Shown here: one piece after another, positions 35,436 through 44,703 of the stretch | How positions within the stretch are numbered: the first letter of the stretch is position 1 | Layout of the letters: each line of letters opens with the position of its first letter | Assembly: GCF_040372165.1 (NCBI RefSeq) | Contig: NZ_BAABWG010000003.1 | Location: 620,001 to 684,000 of the forward strand | Length of the DNA: 64,000 nt | Direction: 5' to 3' | Origin: Hydrogenophaga sp040372165 | GTDB lineage: Bacteria > Pseudomonadota > Gammaproteobacteria > Burkholderiales > Burkholderiaceae_C | Made by a program: the position numbers and the translations under genes | Notes under the pieces: generated by a model | Databases searched by the model: none | The model's input: only the letters and a program-made list of their open reading frames with translations | Told to the model about the DNA's origin: nothing

Positions 35436-36943
35436 GCGGTGTCGGCGGCGTTGGCGGTCAGACCGCGCAACAGGCGTCCATCGCTGCCGCGGCCGACGTG
35501 GTCAAGCAGATCACCTTGCATGGTTCGAAGTGAAACCGTCAACGGCATCTGTCCCAAGGCATGCGTGGCGCAGGACAGGCAGGGATCGTAGGCCCGGATC
35601 GCAATCTCGATGTGATTGAGCAGAGGCTCGGTGATTTCGTGGCCATCGAGGAACTGCTCGGCGACTTTCCGGACCGCTTCGTTCATGGCCGTGTTGTTAT
35701 GGGTGGTGGCGACGATGAGGTTGCAGTAGCTGATCAGGTCGTCGTTGCCCACTTCGTACTCGTGAATCAAGGTGCCTCGCGGAGCCTCGATGATGCCGAC
35801 ACCGCGGGTGCCGCGCTGGCCCTCTGCCATTCGCTCGCCACTGAGAATGTCCGGGTCCTGCAGGAGGAGCCCGGCCATTTCGGTGGCATGCAGCATCTCG
35901 ATCATGCGGGCCCAGTGAAATGCGAGAGAGGCATGAACTACCTGCCCACCATGCCAGTCGACAAACCGTTGTCGTGCGGCCTCTGCCAGCGGGGTAGAGA
36001 TGTGGTCGCAGTTTTGCAGGCGCGCCAGCGGCCCGACGCGATACCAGCCATCGGCTTCTCCATAGTCACGCAGGTAGGGGAACTTCATGTAGCTCCACGG
36101 CTTGACGGCTTCTTCGATGAGCGCGCTGTAGGCCTGATCTTCATGCTGGTCGACCATGATGCGGCCTTCGGCATCGCGCACGCGCAAAGCGCCGTCGTAG
36201 AGCTCCATCGCACCGTCCGGAGCGACCAGGCTGAGCATGGCGGCCGGGGTGGCGCCGAAGGCTTCGTACATGGGGCGCTGCGCTTCATGCAGGCGGGCGA
36301 TCAGGTCAACCGCAGCCTGCGCCCATTCCAGCATGGTCGACCATTGGGCAAGCAACTGCTTTTGCTGGCCAACTTCAACGTGCCGGTTGACGCCGCCCGG
36401 CACTGCGCCGGTGCCGTGTATGCGTTTGCCAGCTGTCGCTGCAATGATCTCTTGCCCGAACTTGCGCAGCATCACGCCTTGCCGGGCGACATCGGGAAAG
36501 GCGTCGATGACGCCGACGATGTTGCGCGCCGCCGGGTCTGCGCCAAAGCCGAGCAGCAGGTCGGGTGAGGCGAGGTGAAAAAAGTGCAGTGCGTGGCTTT
36601 GCAGCACCTGCCCGTAGTGCATGAGGCGCCGGATCTTGTCAGCCGTGGGGGTGGGCGCGTGAACGCCCAGCGCACGATCAAGCGCCTTGACGGCGGCGAG
36701 GTGATGCGAGACCGGGCAGATGCCGCACAGGCGCTGCACCAGCACAGGCACCTCCCAATATGGCCGGCCTTCGATGAATTTCTCGAAGCCACGGAATTCG
36801 ACGATGTGCAGTCGTGCTTGCTGCACCTTGTGGTGTTCGTCCACCAGCAAGGTCACCTTGCCATGACCTTCGACGCGCGAGACCGGATCGATGGCGATGC
36901 GTCGCAGTCCGTCTGGCGCTGCAGGGCTGTTGTGCTCAGTCAT
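35432..36943 (-). CDS. hoxH: NAD-reducing hydrogenase large subunit
   Basis: 503 residues. NiFe ligands: C73 and C76 in QRLCGICPVSHH and C455 and C458 in DPCLSCATH. A 42-residue C-terminal tail follows H461, to be removed by HoxW; the first part (ALGQMPLTVSL) is typical, and the remainder makes the tail longer than in C. necator (about 24 residues, from memory). With HoxY it forms the H2-cleaving half of the soluble NAD+-reducing hydrogenase in the cytoplasm. It overlaps hoxY by eight bases. Confidence 0.95.
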   Translation of the reverse strand: MTEHNSPAAPDGLRRIAIDPVSRVEGHGKVTLLVDEHHKVQQARLHIVEFRGFEKFIEGRPYWEVPVLVQRLCGICPVSHHLAAVKALDRALGVHAPTPTADKIRRLMHYGQVLQSHALHFFHLASPDLLLGFGADPAARNIVGVIDAFPDVARQGVMLRKFGQEIIAATAGKRIHGTGAVPGGVNRHVEVGQQKQLLAQWSTMLEWAQAAVDLIARLHEAQRPMYEAFGATPAAMLSLVAPDGAMELYDGALRVRDAEGRIMVDQHEDQAYSALIEEAVKPWSYMKFPYLRDYGEADGWYRVGPLARLQNCDHISTPLAEAARQRFVDWHGGQVVHASLAFHWARMIEMLHATEMAGLLLQDPDILSGERMAEGQRGTRGVGIIEAPRGTLIHEYEVGNDDLISYCNLIVATTHNNTAMNEAVRKVAEQFLDGHEITEPLLNHIEIAIRAYDPCLSCATHALGQMPLTVSLRTMQGDLLDHVGRGSDGRLLRGLTANAADTA

Positions 36944-37454
36944 AGCGGATGGCCCCCGGTGAAAGCTGTGGTTCGCGTCCGTCCAGCACGGCGGTGATCA
37001 ATTGCCAGAACGCGTCGGCTGGCGGCGGGCAGCCCGGCAGCGAAAAGTCCACCTTGACCACTTCGTGGATGGGGTGCACCTGGTTGAGCACCAGCGGCAA
37101 CTCCGGGTCATTGGGGACATCGCCGTGGTAGACGTCGCTGAGCAGTTGCGCGGTGTCCAGATGGTTGCGCATGGCGGGCAGTCCTCCCGTGATGGCGCAC
37201 GCGCCGACGGCGACCAGAATCTTGCATTGCGCGCGAAAGGCTCTGAGTACCTCGATGTTCTCGGCATTGCACAAGCCACCCTCGATCAGGCCAATGTCGC
37301 AGGGACCGACACCCTTGATGTCGGTCAGGGGTGAGCGGTCGAACTCGACGCGTTCGACCAGTTCAAGCAGGCGTTCGTCAATGTCAAGAAACGACATGTG
37401 GCAGCCAAAGCAACCCGCCAGCGACACGGTGGCAATGCGGGGTTTGCGCGTCAT
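36936..37454 (-). CDS. hoxY: NAD-reducing hydrogenase small subunit
   Basis: 172 residues, short as expected because HoxY carries only the proximal cluster. Ligand motifs: LAGCFGCHMSFLDID near the N-terminus, GACAITGGLPAMRN in the middle and LPGCPPPADAFW near the end. There is no Tat leader. The overlaps with hoxU (four bases) and hoxH (eight bases) indicate tight coupling. Confidence 0.94.
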   Translation of the reverse strand: MTRKPRIATVSLAGCFGCHMSFLDIDERLLELVERVEFDRSPLTDIKGVGPCDIGLIEGGLCNAENIEVLRAFRAQCKILVAVGACAITGGLPAMRNHLDTAQLLSDVYHGDVPNDPELPLVLNQVHPIHEVVKVDFSLPGCPPPADAFWQLITAVLDGREPQLSPGAIRYD

Positions 37455-38161
37455 GACGGCGTGTCCTCGCTGTCAAAGCTGCGCTCGCCGATCGGGACGG
37501 AAAACCCGCGGCGCTTGGGCAGCAACGCACCCACGGGGCATACCTGTGCCGCCTTGTCTTGGATGTCCAGGTGGCTGTCGCCGAGCTTGCCGGTGGGGCT
37601 GTTGATCATGAGGCGCGTTTCGCTGCCATGACCGCCAATGGCAAACACATGCTTGCCGTCGATATCTCCACTGGCATGAACGCACAGTTGGCACAGGATG
37701 CAGCGGTTGGTGTCGAGCAGTACATCGGGGTGCGAAGCGTCCACAGGCCGTTGCGGGGTCAGGGCTTCGTAGTGCAGATCGAGCATGCCCGCCTCGGCTG
37801 CCTGGTGTTGCAGCTGGCAATGGCCGCTCTTCTCGCAGCCTGGACAGAAGTGGTTGCCCTCGACAAACAGCATTTGCAAGAGCCGCAGGCGCTGGGCCTG
37901 CAATGCCGGCGTGTGGCACTCGACCTGGGTTCCTGCTTCGGCTGGCGTGCTGCACGCGGCCACAGGGCGTCCGTTGACATGTACCGTGCACAGGCGGCAG
38001 GCGGCTACCGGCCGGATGCCCTCGTGCCAGCACAGGCGAGGCACGGTGTGCCCGGCCCGCATGGCAGCCGTCATGATGGTTTCGCCCGGCGCAAACGGAA
38101 TGCACTCTCCGTCGAAGGTGAGCGTGGCCTCTGCAGAAGGGGCATCTGATGGGGCATTCAC
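37451..38161 (-). CDS. hoxU: NAD-reducing hydrogenase diaphorase electron-transfer subunit
   Basis: 236 residues, homologous to the N-terminal part of NuoG. A ferredoxin-like [2Fe-2S] domain (RLCWHEGIRPVAACRLCTV, further cysteine at VAAC) is followed by the His/Cys [4Fe-4S] region with FCPGCEKSGHCQLQ and by CILCQLCVHASG. It links the FMN/NADH module HoxF to HoxYH. Four-base overlaps on both sides. Confidence 0.94.
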   Translation of the reverse strand: MNAPSDAPSAEATLTFDGECIPFAPGETIMTAAMRAGHTVPRLCWHEGIRPVAACRLCTVHVNGRPVAACSTPAEAGTQVECHTPALQAQRLRLLQMLFVEGNHFCPGCEKSGHCQLQHQAAEAGMLDLHYEALTPQRPVDASHPDVLLDTNRCILCQLCVHASGDIDGKHVFAIGGHGSETRLMINSPTGKLGDSHLDIQDKAAQVCPVGALLPKRRGFSVPIGERSFDSEDTPS

Positions 38162-40011
38162 GGGCGTTCGTCCTGGTTTGACAAGTGGGCCAGTGGGTCA
38201 TCGCGACCAGTGGCCTGGCGGGCCATGGACAGCTCGGCATCGAGATCGAAGTCGGGCTCGAAGCGGGGCGCCTGGACATGCAAGGCATAGTCGTGACCGA
38301 AGTGTTTCAGCGTATCACGCAGCGGATTGCATGAGGAGACCCCAAGCCCGCAGTGGGTGCCGGCATGCAGCAGATCACTCAATTCCTGCAGGCGCGCAAT
38401 GTCATCGGCCGATCCGCGGCTGGCGCCCTGGGTCTCTTGCGCCAGCTTGTCCATGCGCCGCACCACCAGCCGCGTGCCCACACGACAGGGCGTGCACAGG
38501 CCACAGCTCTCGTGAGCGAAAAAGTGGGCGAAGTGGCGCGCCACCTCGAACAGGTCGCGTGTCTGGTCGAACACCATGAAGGCGCCGGCGCTGGGCAAAT
38601 CTTCGAACGCGATGGTGCGATCGAATTCGTCAGCACCGATGCAGCGGCCGGACGGACCGCCCACTTGCACGGCTTTGGCGCTTTTGGCGCCGCAGTCCTG
38701 CAGCATGGTGCGGATCGATGTGCCAAACGGGTACTCGTAAATGCCAGGACGCGCGCAGTCGCCCGAGATGGAGTGCAGCTTGGTGCCCGTGGAGGCATCG
38801 GTGCCAATGCGTGCCCATGCCTCACCTCCATGAGCGGCGATCTGCGCGGCGGCGCAAAACGTCTCGACGTTGTTGACGATGGTGGGCATACCCAGGTAGC
38901 CGCTTTGCACCGGGTAGGGCGGCCGGATGCGAGGCGTGCCACGTTTGCCTTCCAGCGATTCGAGCAGCGCCGATTCTTCGCCGCACACGTAGGCGCCGGC
39001 GCCAAGGTGAATCTGGACGTCGAAATCAAAAACGTTCTCGGGACTGGCCTGCCAGCGTCTGCCGATCTGCTGGCCCAGCCATCCGGACTTGCGACGTTGG
39101 TTGATGGCAGCCTGCAGCTCGGGCAGGAGGAAGTCGTATTCGCCGCGCAGGTAGATCATGCCCACGGACGCGCCGACGGTGCGGGCAGCGACGGTCATGC
39201 CGTCGAGCATCAGGTGAGCGTGTCGGCGCAGCAGCAGGCGGTCCTTGAAGGTGCCGGGCTCGCCTTCGTCCGCGTTGCACACGACGCAGCGATCCAGGCC
39301 AGCGGTGTCGCGGCAGAGTGTCCACTTGCGCGCGGCCGGAAAGCCTGCGCCGCCTCTGCCCCTGAGCCCTGAGCGTTGCAGCTCGTCCATCCAGTGTGCA
39401 GGCGGGCGTTCAGTGAGTGCGCGCATGAGCGCTGCGCTGTCCACCGGGCGGCCAAGCAGCACATCGGCGCGGTGAACGGTCTCATCCACGCGGGACCATT
39501 CGGCTGGCCATTGACCGGGCTCGTCGTCGGCCAGCAAACGCTCTGCCAGGGCATGCACCCGCTCCGGGGTCAGGCGGGTAATCACCGTCCGGTGGTTGAC
39601 CAGCAAGGCTGGCCCCTGGTCGCACAAGCCAGTGCACGAGGCAAAGTCGATGCCAAAGCGTCCATCGGTCGAGACGCCGCCCGGACCCGGAACGTCCAGC
39701 CGATCGCACAGCTGGCGCAGCAGGGCTGCGTTGCCCAGCATGCGGTCAGTGATGTTGTCGCTGAAGAGAATGCGGGTGCGCCCGGCAGGCTCGAGGTGCA
39801 GGAAGCGGTAGAAGCTGGCGACGCCCCGCACCTGCGAGAGGGGGATGGCCAGGGATTGCGCGATGTGCATCAGCACCGGCGTGGGCAGCCACCCGGCTGA
39901 TGCCTGGGTTTCTCGCAGGACCTGAAGCAATGCGTGGGGCGAATGGTGCCAGGCAGCCAGGGCCTGATCGGCGGCGGCCAGATGTTGAGCCGGAGCCGAC
40001 GAGGCTGTCAT
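38158..40011 (-). CDS. hoxF: NAD-reducing hydrogenase diaphorase FMN/NADH subunit
   Basis: 617 residues. The N-terminal 160 residues are NuoE-like, with [2Fe-2S] ligands including FASCTGLCDQGPALL. The rest is NuoF-like, with the FMN/NADH-binding GLRGRGGAGFPAARKW and ICGEESALLESLEGKRG-type motif (seen as VCGEESALLESLEGKRG), and the [4Fe-4S] motif ESCGLCTPCRVGTR. It reduces NAD+ with electrons from HoxU. Its ATG overlaps the hoxA stop by four bases, an unusual junction because SH genes elsewhere have their own promoter. Confidence 0.95.
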   Translation of the reverse strand: MTASSAPAQHLAAADQALAAWHHSPHALLQVLRETQASAGWLPTPVLMHIAQSLAIPLSQVRGVASFYRFLHLEPAGRTRILFSDNITDRMLGNAALLRQLCDRLDVPGPGGVSTDGRFGIDFASCTGLCDQGPALLVNHRTVITRLTPERVHALAERLLADDEPGQWPAEWSRVDETVHRADVLLGRPVDSAALMRALTERPPAHWMDELQRSGLRGRGGAGFPAARKWTLCRDTAGLDRCVVCNADEGEPGTFKDRLLLRRHAHLMLDGMTVAARTVGASVGMIYLRGEYDFLLPELQAAINQRRKSGWLGQQIGRRWQASPENVFDFDVQIHLGAGAYVCGEESALLESLEGKRGTPRIRPPYPVQSGYLGMPTIVNNVETFCAAAQIAAHGGEAWARIGTDASTGTKLHSISGDCARPGIYEYPFGTSIRTMLQDCGAKSAKAVQVGGPSGRCIGADEFDRTIAFEDLPSAGAFMVFDQTRDLFEVARHFAHFFAHESCGLCTPCRVGTRLVVRRMDKLAQETQGASRGSADDIARLQELSDLLHAGTHCGLGVSSCNPLRDTLKHFGHDYALHVQAPRFEPDFDLDAELSMARQATGRDDPLAHLSNQDERP

Positions 40012-41483
40012 GACTTGCTTGCTCCTTCAAGCCCGAAGCGTTGCATCTTGCTGCGCAAGCCGACGCGTGAAAGGCCCAGTTCGGCAGCTGCCCGGGTCTT
40101 GTTCCAGCGGTGGCGCAAGAGCGTCTCCTTGAGCAGCATGGCCTCGATCACGTCCAGCCGTTCTGCCAGGGTGCCGGTCTTGGGCACGGCAGCGGACAAG
40201 TCTTCCGAATCGGCACCGCCGGTGGAGCGACCCTGAAGCACGCGCGGTGAGAAGCCGTCTGGCTGCAGACTGTTGCTGTCACTGAGCGCCAGGGCACGCG
40301 CGATTTCGTTGCGCAGCTCACGTATGTTGCCGGGCCATGGGTAAGCCGTCAGGCAGGCCAGTGTGTCTTCGCTGAGGCTGGCGCCAGGGCGGCCCAGTTC
40401 GCGGGCCACGTCAGTGACAATGTGCCTGGCTATGGGAGGAATGTCCGCCAGACGTTCGCGCAAGGGCGGCACCGTGAAAGTGATGCCGGCGATCCGGTAG
40501 TAAAGGTCTTCACGGAACAGTCCCTCGCGAACACGGGTCTCCAGATTCCGGTGCGTGGCCGCGATGACGCGCACATCCACCGGTATGGGTCTCGTCGCGC
40601 CGACGGGCCGCACTTCGCCCTCTTGCAGCACACGCAAGAGCTTGACCTGGAAGGCGGCCGAGGTTTCGCCGATCTCGTCAAGGAATATGGTGCCGCCGTT
40701 GGCGCGCTGAAAAAGGCCTGTGTGATCTTCGTACGCACCGGTGAAGGCGCCTCGCTTGTGGCCAAAGAGCTCGGATTCCAGCAAGGTGTCTGCGATGGCT
40801 GCGCAGTTTTCCACCACGAAAGGGCCACTCATGCGGGGCGATGCATAGTGGATGGCGCGGGCGAGCAGTTCCTTGCCAGTGCCCGACTCGCCCAGGATCA
40901 GCACCGAGAGGTCGTAGCGGGCGGCACGCGCGGCCAGATCGCACACGGCATTGAGCGGACTTCCCTCTGCCCGAACAATGCGCCCGAAGTCGAATTCTGA
41001 GCGGGCTTTCTGTACCTGCGTTGCCGTGCGCTGCCGCAATACCGTGTTGCTGGTGCGCAGCTCCAGATCCAGTCGGCTGGTCTGCTGCTGAAGTTGCTGA
41101 GCTTCCACGGCGTCCTTGACCGAACCGAGCAGGTGATCGGGCGCCCAGGGCTTGAGGATGTACTGATAGATGCCGGCGTCATTGATGCCAGCAATGATGT
41201 CCTCGCTGTCGGTGTAGCCAGAGATGACGATTCGCACCGTGTCGGGCCAGCGGTCCCGAACCTCTTTGAGGAAATTCACGCCGGTCATGCCAGGCATGCG
41301 TTGATCGCAAAGAATGACGCTGATCGTCTGCCGCTCGAGCAACTGCCGGGCCTCGTCCGCACCGCTGGCGGTGAAGACCTCGAAGTCCTCGTCCAGTGTG
41401 CGGCGCATGGCATCCTGCGAGCGCACTTCATCGTCAACCACGAGTATGGTGGGCAGGGCGTCGATGTAGGCTGGAGGGGTCAA
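40008..41483 (-). CDS. hoxA: NtrC-family hydrogenase activator HoxA/HupR
   Basis: 491 residues. Receiver domain (about 10-130) with D60 in VILCDQRMPGMTG and the lysine in YQYILKPW. AAA+ central domain with Walker A GESGTGKELLAR, the sigma-54 contact loop GAFTGA (complete) and Walker B GGTIFLDEIGE. C-terminal Fis-type HTH TRAAAELGLSRVGLRSKM. It activates sigma-54 promoters of hydrogenase genes; in C. necator it is active when unphosphorylated and repressed through HoxJ. The likely target here is the promoter before hoxK. Confidence 0.96.
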   Translation of the reverse strand: MTPPAYIDALPTILVVDDEVRSQDAMRRTLDEDFEVFTASGADEARQLLERQTISVILCDQRMPGMTGVNFLKEVRDRWPDTVRIVISGYTDSEDIIAGINDAGIYQYILKPWAPDHLLGSVKDAVEAQQLQQQTSRLDLELRTSNTVLRQRTATQVQKARSEFDFGRIVRAEGSPLNAVCDLAARAARYDLSVLILGESGTGKELLARAIHYASPRMSGPFVVENCAAIADTLLESELFGHKRGAFTGAYEDHTGLFQRANGGTIFLDEIGETSAAFQVKLLRVLQEGEVRPVGATRPIPVDVRVIAATHRNLETRVREGLFREDLYYRIAGITFTVPPLRERLADIPPIARHIVTDVARELGRPGASLSEDTLACLTAYPWPGNIRELRNEIARALALSDSNSLQPDGFSPRVLQGRSTGGADSEDLSAAVPKTGTLAERLDVIEAMLLKETLLRHRWNKTRAAAELGLSRVGLRSKMQRFGLEGASKS

Positions 41484-41619
41484 ACGGGCGTCTTCCTCAA
41501 TGGCGAAGCCGGGTGGTCCATTGCCCGGATTGTAGGAGGCGCAAGTGGGCTGTGCGGTTTATCCCAGTGCAGCGAAGGGTTCCCGGGTCGAGTGCGGACA
41601 GTCGATCTGGAAGTGCCGT

Positions 41620-42129
41620 TCAGATCTTGGCCTTGAGTTCGGCAATCTGCTCGGCTGCCTTCTTGCGGCCCAGATAGATGGCCAGTTTGGCTTCCACCTC
41701 GTCGAGTGCGGCATTGAAGTCGACCAGGGTGTCGGCCAGCAACACCTTCTCGGCAATGGTGGCCGTGTCAGGTCCGAAATGATGAACCAGTTTGGTGCCT
41801 GCCTGCCGCTGCAGTGCGCGAACAATGGCTTCTTCGTTCTCGATGCCCGAGGTTTTGGCCGGGGTGGCGGCTGGCGCTGGCGCCGCCGGCGTGTTGGTGG
41901 CCTTGGCCAGCATGGGCGCCGGCGCGCTGCCACTGACCACCTCGATCAGTCCGAGGTCGAGCAGCTTTTGCAAATGCCGGCTGGCGTCGGCCAGTCCGGC
42001 CAGTGCCGAGGTGCTGCCGGCACCATTGACAACGATCAGGACCTGACGCTCTGCCGGTGTCAGGCCCGCTTTTCTTCCGGAAACTTCGTCTCGCCCTGCT
42101 TGGGTCTTCTTGAACACAGGTGCGGGCAT
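41620..42129 (-). CDS. Small protein with probable N-terminal winged-helix-like region
   Basis: 169 residues. The start at 42129 is fixed by GGAGG five bases upstream. The N-terminus (FKKTQAGRDEVSGRKAGLTP, then LIVVNGAGSTSALAGLADAS and LQKLLDLGLIEVV) resembles a small winged-helix-type module widespread in betaproteobacteria, from memory. An Ala/Pro linker (about 70-95) leads to a helical C-terminal domain (DTLVDFNAALDEVEAKLAIYLG). It lies between hypE and hoxA, where C. necator has hypX. I see no formyl-transferase or enoyl-CoA hydratase sequence, so it is not HypX. A hydrogenase role is unproven. Confidence 0.65.
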   Translation of the reverse strand: MPAPVFKKTQAGRDEVSGRKAGLTPAERQVLIVVNGAGSTSALAGLADASRHLQKLLDLGLIEVVSGSAPAPMLAKATNTPAAPAPAATPAKTSGIENEEAIVRALQRQAGTKLVHHFGPDTATIAEKVLLADTLVDFNAALDEVEAKLAIYLGRKKAAEQIAELKAKI

Positions 42130-42164
42130 GAGAACCTCCAGTCGTGAATGCTCGCGTCGATTGC

Positions 42165-43274
42165 CTAGCAGATTCTCGGTAGCTGCTCGCCACTGAGCCA
42201 ATCCACTACGCGCCTCCCTCCAAAGCGGGTACGCATCTGGACGAAATGATGTTCATCCTGCGTCACGCAGCCAATGACGGAAGCCTCCTTGCCCAGCGAA
42301 TGCGCTCGCATGGTGGCAAGGACTTTTTCGGCCGCCTCTGGCGCACAGATGACGACCAGCTTGCCTTCATTGGCTACATAGAGTGGATCGAGTCCGAGCA
42401 ACTCACAGGCCGCATCCACCTCTGGCTTGACCGGGATGTCAGCTTCTTGCAGCTGGATGCCCACTGCGGACTGACTGGCGATCTCGTTGAGTGTGGTGGC
42501 CAGTCCGCCACGGGTCGGGTCTCGCAATACATGAATGGCGCCAGGCGCGGCGGCCATGATGTCTGCAACCAGCGTGTGCAAGGCTGCCGTGTCACTTTCA
42601 ATCGTGGTTTCGAAGGCCAGTGACTCGCGCTGTGACAGCACAGCCACTCCATGATCACCAATGGTACCTGACACGAGTACCGTGTCACCTTTTTTCGCCA
42701 TTGATCCGCTGATCGTGACGCCCTTGGGCAACAGGCCTACACCTGTGGTCGATATGAAGACACCATCGCCTTTTCCTTTTTCCACCACTTTGGTGTCGCC
42801 GGTCACGATGGGGACCCCGGCTTCGCGAGAGGCTGCAGCCATGGAGGCAACGATGCGTTTGAGGTCTGCCAGCGGATAGCCTTCTTCGATGATGAAGCTG
42901 GCACTCAGGTAGAGCACCCTGGCACCGGACATGGCCACGTCGTTGATGGTGCCGTGAACACTGAGGCAACCCAGATCGCCACCCGGGAAAAAGATGGGTG
43001 AGACCACATGGCCGTCGGTGGCCATGACCAGTTGCTCTTCGCCCGGGTTGAACGACGGCAGCGGCAAGACTGCTCCGTCGTCGCCTTGCCGGAGAAACGC
43101 GTTGTCGAGTTCTGCGAGAAAAAGCTCTTCGATCAATTGCGCTGCGGCCTTGCCGCCGGCGCCATGGCCCATGTCGATGCGCCCACGCTTGATGTCGAGT
43201 GGGCGGGTGTAACTCTTCTTCTTCACGGACGATTTCGGCGTGTTGCCGCTGGCAGTGTCTTGGTCAATCTTCAT
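42165..43274 (-). CDS. hypE: Hydrogenase maturation carbamoyl dehydratase HypE
   Basis: 369 residues. PurM-like ATPase that converts HypF-delivered thiocarbamate to thiocyanate for the Fe-CN ligands. The essential C-terminal cysteine is present: the protein ends LPRIC. N-terminal ATP-binding motifs: IDMGHGAGGKAAAQLIEELF and GDDGAVL, then ATDGHVVSPIFFPGGDLG. The N-terminal tail of about 25 residues is longer than usual. It overlaps hypD by four bases. Confidence 0.95.
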   Translation of the reverse strand: MKIDQDTASGNTPKSSVKKKSYTRPLDIKRGRIDMGHGAGGKAAAQLIEELFLAELDNAFLRQGDDGAVLPLPSFNPGEEQLVMATDGHVVSPIFFPGGDLGCLSVHGTINDVAMSGARVLYLSASFIIEEGYPLADLKRIVASMAAASREAGVPIVTGDTKVVEKGKGDGVFISTTGVGLLPKGVTISGSMAKKGDTVLVSGTIGDHGVAVLSQRESLAFETTIESDTAALHTLVADIMAAAPGAIHVLRDPTRGGLATTLNEIASQSAVGIQLQEADIPVKPEVDAACELLGLDPLYVANEGKLVVICAPEAAEKVLATMRAHSLGKEASVIGCVTQDEHHFVQMRTRFGGRRVVDWLSGEQLPRIC

Positions 43275-44449
43275 GCGGCGGCCTCCGATGCCTCAGCGGT
43301 GTTGCCCGTGTTCTCTGCGACAACGGGAATGTCGCGGAAGCGCCCGTAGGTGTAGTGTGCTGCGCAAGCGCCTTCGCTCGAGACCATGCAGGAGCCGATC
43401 GGATTCTCCGGTGTGCAGACGGTGCCGAAGATCTTGCAGTCGCGCGGCTCTTTCACGCCGCGCAGAATGGCACCGCATTCACAGGCCTTGTTGTCCTGCA
43501 CTGCCTTGTAGCGCAGGTCAAAGCGGTGCTCGGCATCGAACTCCCGGTAGGCCTCGCGAATCTGCAAGGCAGATTTGGGCATGCTGCCCAGGCCACGCCA
43601 TTCGAAGCTGTCGCGCAATTCGAAGATCTCGTCCATGAGTGCCTGGGCGCGCTGGTTGCCTGCTGGCGTCACCGCGCGAATGAACTCGTTCTCTACTTCA
43701 GCGCGACCTTCGTTGACCTGGCGCACCAGCATGAGAATGGCTTGCAGCACGTCGAGCGGCTCGAACCCTGCAATCACCACAGGCTTTTTGTATTCCTCGG
43801 CAAAGCGGGCGTAAGGGTCGGAGCCGATGACCACGCTCACATGGGCAGGTCCGACAAAGCCTTCGATCTCGGCAGTCTTGAGCTCTTCCTCGCTGGCGCC
43901 GTCGAGAATGGCGCGAATGGCAGGGGGCGTGAGCACGTGGCTGCACATGACGCTGAAATTCTTGATGTGCCGGGTGGCCGCTTCCTTGATCACCAGTGCC
44001 GTCGGTGGCGTGGTGGTTTCAAATCCGATGGCGAAAAACACCACTTCGCGGTCAGGATTCTCCTGCGCCAGCTTGAGTGCGTCGGCCGCCGAGTACACCA
44101 TGCGAATGTCTGCGCCCTGGGCCTTGGCCTTGATGAGCGAGAGGTTGTCCGAGGCAGGCACGCGCATGGTGTCGCCGTAGGTGCAAAGAATGACTTCGTG
44201 CTTGAGCGCCAGTTCAATGGCCAGGTCCACTCGGCCAATGGGCAACACGCACACCGGGCAGCCCGGGCCGTGGATCATGCGCAGGTTTTTCGGCAGCAAC
44301 TCCAGCACGCCGTAGCGGGAAATTGCATGGGTGTGGCCGCCACAAAACTCCATGAACCGGTACTGATGGTCGGGGCGAACTTCTGCTGCAATGCGTTCGG
44401 CAATGTGTCTGGCGGTTTCGCCGTTGCGGAATTCGTCGATGTACTTCAT
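43271..44449 (-). CDS. hypD: Hydrogenase Fe(CN)2CO assembly scaffold HypD
   Basis: 392 residues. Iron-sulfur scaffold that with HypC builds the Fe(CN)2CO unit. Conserved motifs: FCGGHTHAISRYG, GPGCPVCVLP, GFETTTPPTA, and the C-terminal [4Fe-4S] region with CECGAILRG, PRDCKIFG, CTPENPIGSCMVSSEGACAA (cysteines complete). Four-base overlaps with hypC and hypE. Confidence 0.96.
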   Translation of the reverse strand: MKYIDEFRNGETARHIAERIAAEVRPDHQYRFMEFCGGHTHAISRYGVLELLPKNLRMIHGPGCPVCVLPIGRVDLAIELALKHEVILCTYGDTMRVPASDNLSLIKAKAQGADIRMVYSAADALKLAQENPDREVVFFAIGFETTTPPTALVIKEAATRHIKNFSVMCSHVLTPPAIRAILDGASEEELKTAEIEGFVGPAHVSVVIGSDPYARFAEEYKKPVVIAGFEPLDVLQAILMLVRQVNEGRAEVENEFIRAVTPAGNQRAQALMDEIFELRDSFEWRGLGSMPKSALQIREAYREFDAEHRFDLRYKAVQDNKACECGAILRGVKEPRDCKIFGTVCTPENPIGSCMVSSEGACAAHYTYGRFRDIPVVAENTGNTAEASEAAA

Positions 44450-44703
44450 GCCGCTGCTCCTTGCTCACCCGTCTGTGGTTGAGATTGCGTTTGCTCCAGC
44501 TCGGCAAACATGGCCAGGGTTTTCTGGGCTTCTTCCGGATCAAGAAGACCGATGGCATGGCCCACGTGAACAATCACGTAGTCGCCTGCCCGCGCCTCGG
44601 GCACGAGCGCCAGCGAAATGGTTTTGCGAATGCCGCCAAGATTGACGATGGCTTCGTCACCGTCAAGGCGCTCGATCACCTCGGTAGGGATGGCTAGACA
44701 CAT
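44446..44703 (-). CDS. hypC: Hydrogenase maturation chaperone HypC
   Basis: 85 residues, starting MCLAIPTEVIER with the essential C2. It partners HypD and hands the iron unit to the large subunits. The GDYVIVHVGHAIGLLDPEEA motif is typical. It overlaps hypF by ten bases. A second HypC-family protein, HoxL, is encoded upstream in the same cluster. Confidence 0.95.
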   Translation of the reverse strand: MCLAIPTEVIERLDGDEAIVNLGGIRKTISLALVPEARAGDYVIVHVGHAIGLLDPEEAQKTLAMFAELEQTQSQPQTGEQGAAA

